A stretch of 64,000 bases of DNA from Streptomyces sp. HNM0575 (lineage in GTDB: Bacteria > Actinomycetota > Actinomycetes > Streptomycetales > Streptomycetaceae): NCBI RefSeq assembly GCF_012726265.1, contig NZ_JAASAG010000015.1, positions 1-64,000 of the forward strand, given 5' to 3'. The position numbers and the translations under genes are program-made. The notes below the pieces were generated by a model. That model was not told the origin of the DNA and did not search any database. It worked only from the letters and a program-made list of their open reading frames with translations. Shown here in pieces: positions 53,575 to 63,000 of the stretch. Position 1 is the stretch's first letter, and every line of letters starts with the position of its first letter.

Positions 53575-55623
53575 ATGCCCGGGACGCCCACGCCCGCGGC
53601 CGGAGAGGCGGCGGACGTTCCCGCGCACGGGGCCGCACGGACCGCCTCCGCAGCGGTGCCCCGCGCCGGCCGGTGGACCGTCCTCGTCGTCCTCTGCGCG
53701 AGCCTTCTGCTGGTCGCCATCGACGCCACCGTGCTGCACGTGGCGGTGCCGGCCGTCTCCGAGCAGCTGCGGCCCGGCTCCGTGCAGCTGCTGTGGATCG
53801 TGGACGCCTACCCGCTGGTCTGCGCGTCCCTGCTGATCCTCTTCGGCACGCTGGGCGACCGCGTCGGACGGCGCAGGGTGCTGCTCTTCGGCTACGCCTT
53901 CTTCGCGGCCGCCTCGGCCCTGGCCGCCTACTCACAGACACCGGGCATGCTCATAGGGGCGCGTGCCCTGCTGGGCGTCGGCGGCGCGATGATCATGCCC
54001 GCGACGCTCTCGATCCTCCGGCACGTCTTCCCCGACCGCCGTGAGCGCGCCCTGGCGATCGGCATCTGGAGCGCCGTCGCCGCCGTCGGCGCCGCGGTCG
54101 GCCCGCTCGTCGGCGGGCTGCTGCTCGAGCACTTCTGGTGGGGTTCGGTCTTCCTCGTCAACCTGCCGCTGATGGCCGCCGGGCTCCTCGTGGGGCGCTG
54201 GCTGCTGCCCGAGTCGACCGGTTCCCGCGAAGGCCCGTGGGACGTGCTCGGCGCGCTCGTGGGCGCGGGCGGCCTCTTCGGCGTCATCCTCGGCGTCAAG
54301 CACGCCGGCGGGGGCGAACCGCTCTCCCCGGGCACGGTCGTGCCGCTGCTGACCGGAGCGGTGCTGCTCGGGGTGTTCGTACGCAGGCAGCGGCGCCGCA
54401 GGTATCCGCTCATCGACGTCCGCACGGTCGCGCGCCGCGCCTTCGGTACGTCCGTGGGCTGCATCGTGCTCACGGTGCTGGCCCTCGTGGGTCTCGCGCT
54501 GATCGCCGCGCAGTACCTCCAACTGGTGCTGGGCCTCTCGCCGTTGCAGACCGGCCTGCGGCTGCTGCCGCTCTCGCTCGCGGCGATCGCCGCCGGGCTC
54601 GCGGGCTCCCGGCTGCTGGGGCTGCTGGGACCGCGGCGCATGGTCGTACTCGGCTTCCTGCTCACCATCGCCGCCGTGCTCTGCCTGACGGGGCTCGGCC
54701 AGGAGGACCGGCCCGGGCTGCTCGTCGGCGGGTTCGTGCTCCTCGGCTTCGGACTGGAGACCACGCTCTTCGGCTGTTACGAGTCGATGCTCAACGAGGC
54801 GCCTCCGTCCCGTTCTGGCGGCGCCGCCGCGATCGGCGAGACGGCGTACCAGCTGGGAGCCGGCATGGGCATCGCGGTGCTCGGCAGCGTGATGAACGCG
54901 GCGTACGCGCCCGGCGTGCGCGGTGTGCGGGGGGTCTCGGCCGCGGCGAGCGTCGACGCGAGCCACTCACTGGGCGAGGCGTACGGAACCGCCCGGCGGC
55001 TCGGCGGCTCGGCCGGGGACGCGCTCCGCTCGGCGGCGCGCGAGGCGTTCCTGCACGGAATGCACGTCACGCTGATCGCCAGCGCCGTGCTGCTGCTGTT
55101 CGGCGCGCTGGCCGCGCTGAGGCTGCCGCGCACGATGGAGAACGGGAGCTGCGCCGACGAGGCCGAACAGGGCGCCCGTGCCGCCGAGCCGGAGGCCGCC
55201 GAGCCGGAAGCCGTCAAGTCGGAAGCCGCCGAGTCGGAAGAGGCCACCGCGGACGGCACGGGCGAGGACCGCGAGAGCGGCCGGAACGGCGGCCTGGATG
55301 CGGAACCTTCCGGCGTCCAGGGCACCGACGAGCGGCGCGCTCCGGTGCCCGCGTCCGCGCACGGACGGCTCCCGCGCCAGGCCGACCGCAGCCAGGAGCG
55401 GCCCGTGACGGCCTCTCCGGCGGCTTCCGCAGAGTCCGGGAACAGCGACGGCAGCGGCCACGCCAACGGAGACGGCCACGCGAACGGCGACGGCCGCCCG
55501 AAGGCGAAGGGAGACGGCCGCGGCGGTGGCCGGCGAGAGGGCGACGGACGCGGTCACGGGACCGGCCGTGAGGCGGGGCGCGGCGGCAGCGGCCTCCTGC
55601 CGAGCGGCACCACCCGGCCCTGA
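53575..55623 (+). CDS. MFS drug exporter (DHA2, 14 helices) with long hydrophilic C-tail
   Basis: A 682-residue membrane transporter. Residues 30 to about 520 have the 14-helix DHA2 pattern: motif near helix 1 LVAIDATVLHVAVPAVSEQL, WIVDAYPLVCASLLILFGTLGDRVGRRRVLL (motif A), RALLGVGGAMIMPATLSILRHVFPDRRERALAIGIWSAVAAVGAAVGPLVGGLLLEHFWWGSVFLVNLP (motif C region). Proton-driven export of a drug-like compound or metabolite is expected. The last about 150 residues are hydrophilic and Glu/Ala-, then Gly/Asp/Arg-rich (PEAAEPEAVKSEAAESEE; HANGDGHANGDGRPKAKGDGRGGG), which is rare for this family. ATG at 53575 has GAGGAGG upstream. No TetR-type regulator beside it. Confidence 0.92.
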   Translation: MPGTPTPAAGEAADVPAHGAARTASAAVPRAGRWTVLVVLCASLLLVAIDATVLHVAVPAVSEQLRPGSVQLLWIVDAYPLVCASLLILFGTLGDRVGRRRVLLFGYAFFAAASALAAYSQTPGMLIGARALLGVGGAMIMPATLSILRHVFPDRRERALAIGIWSAVAAVGAAVGPLVGGLLLEHFWWGSVFLVNLPLMAAGLLVGRWLLPESTGSREGPWDVLGALVGAGGLFGVILGVKHAGGGEPLSPGTVVPLLTGAVLLGVFVRRQRRRRYPLIDVRTVARRAFGTSVGCIVLTVLALVGLALIAAQYLQLVLGLSPLQTGLRLLPLSLAAIAAGLAGSRLLGLLGPRRMVVLGFLLTIAAVLCLTGLGQEDRPGLLVGGFVLLGFGLETTLFGCYESMLNEAPPSRSGGAAAIGETAYQLGAGMGIAVLGSVMNAAYAPGVRGVRGVSAAASVDASHSLGEAYGTARRLGGSAGDALRSAAREAFLHGMHVTLIASAVLLLFGALAALRLPRTMENGSCADEAEQGARAAEPEAAEPEAVKSEAAESEEATADGTGEDRESGRNGGLDAEPSGVQGTDERRAPVPASAHGRLPRQADRSQERPVTASPAASAESGNSDGSGHANGDGHANGDGRPKAKGDGRGGGRREGDGRGHGTGREAGRGGSGLLPSGTTRP

Positions 55624-56041
55624 CGAAGGTCCGCAACCCGCAACCCGCAACCCGCAACCCGCAACCCGCAACCCGCAACCCGCAACCCGCAACCCGCAAC
55701 CCGCAACCCGCAACCCGCAACCCGCAACCCGTGATCGGCGTGACCGCCGGGGGTGATGATCGCCGGGCTGTGATCGCATCGCCGGTCCGTGATCGCGGGG
55801 GCGGCGGGTCACTCGGGCAGCCGGAAGTCCGAAGCCCTCGTCCGCGGTAGGCGGTCGCCGGTCGGTAATTTCACAATTGCCAGCGGATCCAGGGCACTTG
55901 GGCGTGACGCCGTACGCGCCCGGCCGTCCGGCACGCGGCGCCGCCGCAGCGCGCATGCCCGGCCCTGCCGCCCACCGGCGCCGAAATCCCGGGGGAGAGG
56001 GGCGACTTCGCCGGAGGGGCGACTTCGCCGTCCGGCACCGG
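55624..56041. other. Intergenic region with 7-bp satellite
   Basis: 418 bases between the convergent MFS and SepF-like genes. It contains 14 perfect CCGCAAC units (55631-55728), then a run of GTGATCG(C/G) motifs (55730-55800) and a duplicated GGCGACTTCGCCG near 56003-56028. No gene is seen; frames through the satellite are low-complexity artefacts. Confidence 0.7.
55631..55728. repeat. 7-bp tandem repeat, 14 perfect copies of CCGCAAC
   Basis: The unit is repeated without a single mismatch directly after the MFS stop codon (55621-55623). Perfect identity over 98 bases points to a recent or still changing array. Seven is not a multiple of three, so an array inside a gene would shift the frame. 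Confidence 0.97.
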
Positions 56042-56488
56042 TCAGCTCTGGTTGAAGAAGCCGCCCTCCGAGGCGCGGCGGTTCTCATTGCCGACGATCT
56101 TGTAGTCGTCCGGCGTCAGCAGGAACACGCGTGTGGCGACCCGTTCGATCGATCCCCGCAGCCCGAAGGTGAGTCCTGCCGCGAAGTCCACGACGCGCTT
56201 GGCGTCCGCGGACTCCATCATCGTGAGGTTGATGATGACGGGCACGCCGTCCCGGAACAGCTCACCGATGCCGCGTGCGTCGCGGAAGCCGTCGGGCGTG
56301 ACCGTCGCGATGCGGGTGCCCTGGTCCTGAGCGGCCTCGGCCGTCACCCGGATCCGCGGGTCAGTGACCCAGGGCTCCTGGGCGGCGTCGCCGGGCTCCG
56401 GCCCTTCGGCGTAGTCGTCGTCGTAGTAACGCATTTCGCTGTCGTCGACGAGGCCCAGCCAGGCACTCGCCTTGCGCACCGATCCCAT
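56042..56488 (-). CDS. SepF-like cell division protein (SflB-type paralogue)
   Basis: A 148-residue SepF family protein. The conserved DUF552 part is RIATVTPDGFRDARGIGELFRDGVPVIINLTMMESADAKRVVDFAAGLTFGLRGSIERVATRVFLLTPDDYKIV. The N-terminus MGSVRKASAWLGLVDD resembles SepF but lacks a long linker. SepF ties FtsZ to the membrane; Streptomyces carry a main SepF next to ftsZ and two extra copies, SflA and SflB. Because no ftsZ/ylm genes are near, this is one of the extra copies, and its neighbourhood fits SflB as I recall it. ATG at 56488 with GGAGG 5 bases upstream. Confidence 0.9.
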   Translation of the reverse strand: MGSVRKASAWLGLVDDSEMRYYDDDYAEGPEPGDAAQEPWVTDPRIRVTAEAAQDQGTRIATVTPDGFRDARGIGELFRDGVPVIINLTMMESADAKRVVDFAAGLTFGLRGSIERVATRVFLLTPDDYKIVGNENRRASEGGFFNQS

Positions 56489-57370
56489 GGACGCCTCCTC
56501 TCCTCTGCGCGGTCGTCCGCAGTCATGTCGAGCAGCTCCCCCCCCGGGAGTCCGCATCTCTATGGTCGTCCATGATGCGGATGTTGCGCCAAGTGGATAC
56601 ATGCTCAGAACCGGTTTCGTGACGGTACTGGTGCAGAACATATGGCGCCGGGTCAAGGAACTTGTGGGGCATTCGTGGTGACGGTGTGCAGGTTGTGCAC
56701 CTCCTGCCGGGTGCCGGCCGGGAGGCGGACGGGTGCGGGTCGCCCCGCGGACCATGGTGTCCTGCCGTCCTTGTGATGCCGCCGTGCGACGCGTGCGAAA
56801 CACTGTGCGAGGGGTCAACAGGGAGGCGGAGAAGGGGTGTTCGGGTTCTCCGTCGGGCACTGTGGCCCGTGTTCCCGTCCATGTCGCCCACGTTCGCGGC
56901 CGGTTGGGGCGTTCGGGAGAACTGTCGCGGCGGCCCCGCCCCGTATCGCGGAAAAGCGCTACGGCGGACGGAGAGAACGCCGGACCCCTTGTCCCGCATG
57001 ACGTTTCCCCGGTCACCGCTTGAAGAATGGGACGAAATCCCGCGGATAGAACAGGAATCGCCGGACAGAAGCGGACAAGTGCGCTTGTTGCGGCAGTTGA
57101 CGCCATGATCTTCCGTTGTCCTCCCTTGCGCTCAAACAAGGGATCGACGTTGTGAGTTGTGATGTGTACGGTCGACCTGCAACGGGCCCGACTTTCACAG
57201 GGTGACGCCGACTCGGCCTTGTGCGGAAACAGTCGTTCTCGTAATACTCATGGGTACGAGTTGGCATGGACGCGACTCCTTCGCGGAAGGGAGGACGTGT
57301 CCGTACTTCCTCCGGGGCCTCCCCCAAAAAAGCAGGGCGGCCTCAACCCCCCACTGGAGGTTCAGAGTTC
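56489..57370. other. Long divergent gap between the SepF-like and protease genes
   Basis: 882 bases without a convincing gene, the largest gap of the window. It is AT-richer from about 57000 to 57260 (for example TTGTGAGTTGTGATGTGTACGG near 57149), where a protease promoter is likely. Small frames exist on both strands (for example 39 residues from 56562, and 56662-57108) but have no ribosome site or recognisable sequence. A small RNA or a short peptide gene cannot be excluded. Confidence 0.5.
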
Positions 57371-58435
57371 ATGAAGATATCGAAGCGCCAGATGGTCATC
57401 GCGGGCGCGGGTGTCGCAGCGCTCGTCGCCGGATCGCTGACCCTGTCGACGGCCAATGCCGCCGAGGACAGCGCGCCGAGCCTCAAGACGCTCTCCACCG
57501 TGTCTGCTTCGAAGCTCGCCACGAAGCTCACCTCGGACATCAAGGGCGACGCGGGCTCGTACTACGACGCGAAGGCCAAGAAGCTCGTCGTCAACGTCAC
57601 GGACCAGGACGCCAAGGAGAAGGTCGAGTCGGCCGGCGCCGAGGCCAAGATCGTCCAGCACACGATGGCCCAGCTCAACTCGGTCAAGGACGCCTTCACC
57701 AAGAAGGAGATCCCGGGCACCGCGCGCTCTGTGGACGTCAAGACCAACAAGGTCGTCGTCACCGCGGACAAGACGGTCAAGGGCGCGAAGCTGGCCGAGC
57801 TGAAGAAGTCGGCCAAGGCCGAGGGCAGCAAGGTCGAACTGAAGCGCAGCGCGGGCAAGTTCACCACCAAGATCGCCGGTGGCGACGCCATCTGGGGTGA
57901 CGGCGGCCGTTGCTCGCTCGGCTTCAACGTCACGCTCGACGGCAAGCCGGCCTTCCTCACGGCGGGCCACTGCACGACGGCCATCGCCAGCTGGTCGGAC
58001 AGCGAGGGTGGCGAGCCGATCGCCGAGAGCGGTGACGGCAAGTTCCCGGGCAACGACTACGGCATCGCCACCTACACCGGCGACACCGACCACCCGAGCG
58101 AGGTGGACCTGTACAACGGCAGTACCCAGAAGATCTCGGGCGCGGCCGAGGCCGAGGTCGGCCAGAAGGTCCAGCGCAGCGGCAGCACCACGCAGGTGCA
58201 CGACGGCACGGTCAAGGCCGTGGACGCCTCCGTCACCTACCCCGAGGGCACCGTCGACGGCCTGATCGACACCGACGTCTGCGCCGAGCCCGGTGACAGC
58301 GGCGGTTCGCTCTTCGCCGACGACAAGGCGCTGGGCACCACTTCCGGCGGCAGCGGTGACTGCTCCTCGGGCGGCGAGACCTTCTTCCAGCCGGTTCCCG
58401 CGGCTCTGGAGGCGCTGGGCGCCGAGCTTCCCTGA
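57371..58435 (+). CDS. Secreted S1 serine protease, streptogrisin type
   Basis: A 354-residue preproprotease. Signal peptide at 1-30 (KRQMVIAGAGVAALVAGSLT...ANA), a Lys-rich propeptide to about 167, then a mature chymotrypsin-like domain from IAGGDAIWGDGGRCSLGF. The triad is His near 199 in TAGHCT, Asp near 228 in GNDYGIA and Ser near 310 in GDSGGS. The residue pattern CAEPGDSGGSLF and the GGSGDCSSGGETFFQPV tail match streptogrisin/alpha-lytic proteases; cysteines occur in RCSLGF/GHC and VCAEP/DCSSG. GGAGG lies 11 bases before the ATG. Single gene ended by a strong terminator. Confidence 0.95.
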   Translation: MKISKRQMVIAGAGVAALVAGSLTLSTANAAEDSAPSLKTLSTVSASKLATKLTSDIKGDAGSYYDAKAKKLVVNVTDQDAKEKVESAGAEAKIVQHTMAQLNSVKDAFTKKEIPGTARSVDVKTNKVVVTADKTVKGAKLAELKKSAKAEGSKVELKRSAGKFTTKIAGGDAIWGDGGRCSLGFNVTLDGKPAFLTAGHCTTAIASWSDSEGGEPIAESGDGKFPGNDYGIATYTGDTDHPSEVDLYNGSTQKISGAAEAEVGQKVQRSGSTTQVHDGTVKAVDASVTYPEGTVDGLIDTDVCAEPGDSGGSLFADDKALGTTSGGSGDCSSGGETFFQPVPAALEALGAELP

Positions 58436-58526
58436 CGGGGCGGGCGCGTACGACGCGTCTGAGGCGCTCGGTGTGACCTCGCACTGAGCGCCGTCCGCCC
58501 AGGAGAAGGGCACTGTCAGCACATGC

Positions 58527-58562
58527 GGAACCCCCGGGCACAGCCCGGGGGTTCCGTCGTTC
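58527..58562 (+). terminator. Rho-independent terminator after the protease gene
   Basis: Bases 58527-58539 pair perfectly with 58543-58555 (13 bp, 3-base loop), then a C/T-rich stretch (GTCGTTCTCGTTC). It serves the protease and, from the other side, may end asd transcription. It is followed by TCGTTC and CGCGCC microrepeats (58560-58615). Confidence 0.85.
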
Positions 58563-58632
58563 TCGTTCTCGTTCTCGTTCGCGCCCGCGCCCGCGCCCGC
58601 GCCCGAGTCCGCGTACGCGGGCGCTCGTCAGC

Positions 58633-59655
58633 TCACTCGGCGGCGACCAGCTCCGCGATCTGCACCGCGTTCAGCGCGGCGCCCTTGCGGAGGTTGTCGC
58701 CTGCGAGGAAGAGCGCGAGGCCGTGCTCGGCGGTCTCGTCGGCACGGATGCGGCCGACGTAGCTCGCGTCCTTGCCCGCGGCCTGAAGCGGGGTGGGGAT
58801 GTCGGACAGCTCCACCCCCGGTGCGGCCGCCAGCAGTTCACGCGCGCGCTCCGGTGTGAGCGCCCGCTCGAAGCGGGCGTTGACCTGGAGGGAGTGGCCC
58901 GTGAAGACGGGCACGCGCACGCAGGTGCCCGAGACCCGCAGACCGGGAATGCCGAGGATCTTCCGGCTCTCGTTGCGCAGCTTGTGCTCCTCGTCCGTCT
59001 CGTCCAGGCCGTCGTCGACGATCGAACCGGCCATCGGCAGCACGTTGAAGGCGATCGGGCGGGCGTACTTGTCCGGCTCGGGGAAGTCCACGGCGTCGCC
59101 GTCGAAGGTCAGCCGGGTCGCGTCGCTCTCGACGGCCTTGCTCGCCTGCTCGTTCAGCTCGGCGACGCCGGCCAGGCCGCTGCCGGAGACCGCCTGGTAC
59201 GTCGCGACGACCAGCCCCGTCAGCCCCGCCTCGTCGTGCAGCGGGCGCAGCACGGGCATGGCGGCCATGGTGGTGCAGTTGGGGTTGGCGATGATGCCCT
59301 TCGGGCGCTGCCGGGCCGCGTCCGGGTTCACCTCGGAGACGACGAGCGGCACTTCGGGGTCGAGCCGCCAGGCGGAGGAGTTGTCGATGACGACCGGGCC
59401 CTGTGCGGCGACCTTCTCCGCGATGGCCTTCGACGTCGAGCCCCCGGCGGAGAACAGCACGACGTCCAGCCCCGAGTAGTCGGCGGCGGACGCGTCCTCG
59501 ACGGTGATCTCGCCGCCCTGCCACGGGAGGGTGCGCCCGGCGGAACGGGCGGAGGCGAACAGACGCAGCTGCTCGATGGGGAGTTTCCGCTCGGCCAGAA
59601 TCTCCCGCATCACGCTGCCGACCTGGCCGGTGGCTCCGACGATCCCGATCCTCAT
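58633..59655 (-). CDS. asd: Aspartate-semialdehyde dehydrogenase
   Basis: A 340-residue NADP-dependent enzyme of the aspartate pathway (lysine, diaminopimelate, threonine, methionine). NADP site GIVGATGQVGSVMREIL, catalytic Cys127 in NPNCTTMAAMPVLRPLH, SGSGLAGVAEL, FNVLPMAGSI and the C-terminal RVPVFTGHSLQVNARFER with GDNLRKGAALNAVQIAE. Full length. It is not beside an aspartokinase gene, so it is a stand-alone copy. AGGAG lies close before the ATG. It also feeds lysine to the DesA step encoded in this window, though no shared regulation is visible. Confidence 0.96.
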   Translation of the reverse strand: MRIGIVGATGQVGSVMREILAERKLPIEQLRLFASARSAGRTLPWQGGEITVEDASAADYSGLDVVLFSAGGSTSKAIAEKVAAQGPVVIDNSSAWRLDPEVPLVVSEVNPDAARQRPKGIIANPNCTTMAAMPVLRPLHDEAGLTGLVVATYQAVSGSGLAGVAELNEQASKAVESDATRLTFDGDAVDFPEPDKYARPIAFNVLPMAGSIVDDGLDETDEEHKLRNESRKILGIPGLRVSGTCVRVPVFTGHSLQVNARFERALTPERARELLAAAPGVELSDIPTPLQAAGKDASYVGRIRADETAEHGLALFLAGDNLRKGAALNAVQIAELVAAE

Positions 59656-60046
59656 GGGGCTCCTTATGTGCGTGTCCTGTGCGGGTGGGTCCGGGCCCTG
59701 TCCGTCCGCGGTGGGCGGACGTCCGGGCGTCGGCTCTTCTACCCTGCCCTGCCGCCGCTACGATCGGCCACTTCTTTGACATCGGTCACACGGGGTGGTT
59801 CTCCGGACGCGGAACCCCGGATGGCAGGTCTGGGCGGCCTTCGCGCGCTCCGTCCGGCCGATGTTCGCGGGCCTTTCCCGGCGCGGGTCGCGGAGGCTCC
59901 CGGCGCGGGTCGCGGCGGCCCCGTACCGCCGGTGAGCTGCGGAGAGACGACACGGACACCTGTCGAACGCGAGTTCGATAGGTGGTCTATGGTGGGGGTG
60001 TACCTGAGGACGGCCCAAGGTGCGGATGCGGCAGGAGGTGCGTGCG
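59656..60046. other. Divergent control region of asd and dnaE2
   Basis: 391 bases. The asd side has AT-richer sequence near 59755-59800 (ACTTCTTTGACATCGGTCAC), a possible asd promoter on the minus strand. The dnaE2 side has the LexA box and a TATGGT-like -10 near 59989. No gene seen. Confidence 0.55.
59963..59978. promoter_or_regulatory. LexA (SOS) box upstream of dnaE2
   Basis: TCGAACGCGAGTTCGA has perfect 6-base arms around GCGA and matches the actinobacterial LexA consensus TCGAAC-N4-GTTCGA. It lies 69 bases before the dnaE2 start, next to the likely -10 element, so LexA should repress dnaE2 and the downstream polymerase gene until DNA damage. Confidence 0.92.
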
Positions 60047-63000
60047 ATGCCGGGATTCGTGCACCTGCACGTCGCCTCCGGGTTCTCCATGAGATACGGG
60101 GCCTCGCACCCCGAGACGCTCGCCGAACGCGCCGCCGAGCGCAGCATGGACGCGGTCGCCCTCACCGACAGGGACACCCTCGCCGGGGCGGTCCGCTTCG
60201 CGCGGGCGAGCGCGGGCGCCGGCGTACGTCCGGTGTACGGGGTGGACCTGGCCGTGGCGGAGCCGCCGGAGGAGAGGAGCGCGGTACGCCGCCGCCGTAC
60301 CCCGGTCAGAGGCGGCGCCTTCATCGACGAGACGGCGCAGCGCGTCGTCTTCCTGGCCGGCCGGGGAGCCGTGGGGTGGGAACTGCTGTGCCGGCTGGTC
60401 ACCGCGGCGCACGCCGGCGGCGGCGAGCGCCCCCGGCTGGAGTGGGAGGACCTGGCCGCGCTGGGAGGCGGGGGAGCCGCGTCGCGGTCCGCCGCGGACG
60501 GACACCGGTACGGGGACGTACGCGGAGGCGCCCACGCCCGTGGACCCGGACCCGGACTCGGACCCGGATCCGGGGACGCGCTGACCGTGCTGCTCGGTCC
60601 CGACTCCGACGTCGGCCGCGCGCTGGCCGCCGGACGCCCCGACCGCGCGGCACGACGGCTGGACGGCTGGCGGGAGATCTTCGGCACGGGCGCGCTGCGC
60701 CTGGAGGTCGCCGGGCATCTGCCGCTGCGGGAGTCCGCGCGGATGCTGGGGCTCGCGGCGGAGCAGGGGGTCAAGCCCGTACTGGCCAACGGGGTGCGCT
60801 ACGCCGATCCCAGCCAGGGCCCGGTCGCGGATGTGCTGGACGCGGCACGCCGCCTCGTGCCCGTCGACCCCCGCAAGGGACTGGACGGCGGCGAGCGCTG
60901 GCTCAAGGGCCCGGAGGCCATGGCGGCGGCCGCCGAACGCATCGCCCGTGCCGCGGGCTACCGGAGCGACACCGCGAGGCGGCTGCTGGCCCTGACGGAG
61001 GAGACCGCCGAGGCCTGCCGCGTCGACCCGCAGGACGACATCGGCATCGGGCGCGTGCACTTCCCCGAGCCGTGGCTGGTCGGGGCGGGCGGCGGCAGGA
61101 GCGCGGAGCGCGTGCTGCGTTCACGGTGCGCTGCCGGGATGGTCGCACGGCGGTACGAGGGGCTGCGGGACCGCTGGGACAGGCTCGAACACGAGCTGCG
61201 GATCATCGAAGGGCTCGGTTTCTCCTCATACTTCCTCACCGTCGCGCAAGTCGTCGAGGACGCACGGGCGATGGGCGTACGGGTCACGGCGCGCGGCTCG
61301 GGAGCCGGGTCCCTCGTCAACCATCTGCTGGGCATCGCGAACGCCGACCCCCTCGAACACGGCCTGCTCATGGAGCGGTTCCTCTCACCGCGCCGCGGCG
61401 CACTGCCGGACATCGACATCGACGTGGAGTCGGCACGGCGGCTGGAGGTCTACCGCGCCGTCTTCGACCGCTTCGGCGAGGAGCGCGTCGCCGCCGTCGC
61501 CATGCCGGAGACCTACCGGGTGCGGCACGCGATCCGCGACGTGGGCGCGGCGCTGAGCATGGACCCCGCCGAGACCGACCGGCTCGCCAAGGCGTTCCCG
61601 CACATACGGGCGCGTGACGCGCGTGCCGCGCTCGACGAACTCCCCGAGCTGCGCGGCGTGGACGCCGAGCGGTACGGGCCCCGCTTCTGGGACCTGGTCG
61701 AGTCGCTGGACGCGCTGCCCCGCGGAATCGCCATGCACCCGTGCGGTGTGCTGCTCTCGGACTCCTCGCTCCGCGCCCGTACGCCCGTCGTGCCCACCAG
61801 CGGCGAGGTGCCGCTGAGCCCTCCGGGGTCGGGGAGCGCGCCCATCGCGATGTCGCAGTTCGACAAGGACGACGTGGAGGAGATGGGGCTGCTGAAGCTG
61901 GATGTGCTGGGGGTGCGCATGCAGTCGGCGATGGCGCACGCGGTCACCGAGATCGAACGGGCCGGCGGCGGGCGCATCGTGCTGGACGAGGTGCCGCAGG
62001 ACGACCCGGAGACGTACGCGCTGATCCGTTCCGCGGAGACGCTCGGCTGCTTCCAGATCGAGTCGCCGGGACAGCGCGACCTGGTGGGGCGGCTTCAGCC
62101 GGAGAGCTTCCACCATCTCGTCGTCGACATCTCGCTGTTCCGGCCGGGGCCGGTCGTCGCCGACATGGTGCGGCCGTTCATCGAGGCGCGGCACGGGCGG
62201 CGGCCCGCGGCGTATCCGCATCCGGACCTGGAGCCGGCGCTGCGGGAGACGTTCGGGGTCGTGGTCTTCCACGAGCAGATCATCGAGATCCTGTCGGTGA
62301 TGACCGGATGCGACCGTGCGATGGCCGACGAGGCGCGGCGTGCGCTCTCGGACGAGGAGCGGCAGGGGAGGGTGCGGGCCTGGTTCGCGCAGGAGGCGTC
62401 CCGGCGCGGGTACGAGGCCGAAGTCGTCGGGCGCACCTGGGAGATCGTGGAGGCGTTCGGCTCGTACGGCTTCTGCAAGGCGCACGCCGTCGCCTTCGCC
62501 GTGCCGACGTATCAGTCGGCGTGGCTGAAGGCCCACCACCCTGCGGCCTTCTTCGCGGGAGTGCTGGAGCACGATCCGGGGATGTACCCGAAGCGGCTGC
62601 TGCTGGCGGACGCGCGCAGGCAGGGGGTGCCGGTGCTGCCGCTGGATGTGAACCGGTCGTCGGACTCCTATCGGATCGAACTGGTGTCTGATTCCAAGGG
62701 AGTTGAGGACGCGGAGACGACAGCGGAAGCGGGAACGGCAGCGGAAACGGCAGTGGCAGTACGTGAGTTGGAGCCGGAGCGGCAGGGGCAGGGCCCCCAG
62801 GGGCGGCATCGCTGGGGACTGCGTCTCGCCCTCTCCGAAGTGCAGGGCATCAGCGAGGCGGACGCGGAGCGCATCGCCGCAGGACGGCCCTACGACTCGC
62901 TGGCCGACCTCTGGCGGCGGGCGCGGCCGCCGCGTCCGGTCGCCGAAAAGCTCGCGTCCGTGGGGGCGTTGGACGCCTTCGCCCCCGGCGGCAACCGCCG

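Noticed and set aside
55631..55728. CRISPR or origin iterons
   Set aside because: Seven-base units without spacers; no cas genes, and no dnaA boxes or replication genes nearby.
56662..57108. A 148-codon frame in the long gap
   Set aside because: Cys- and Arg-rich translation without similarity or ribosome site; left as unassigned.
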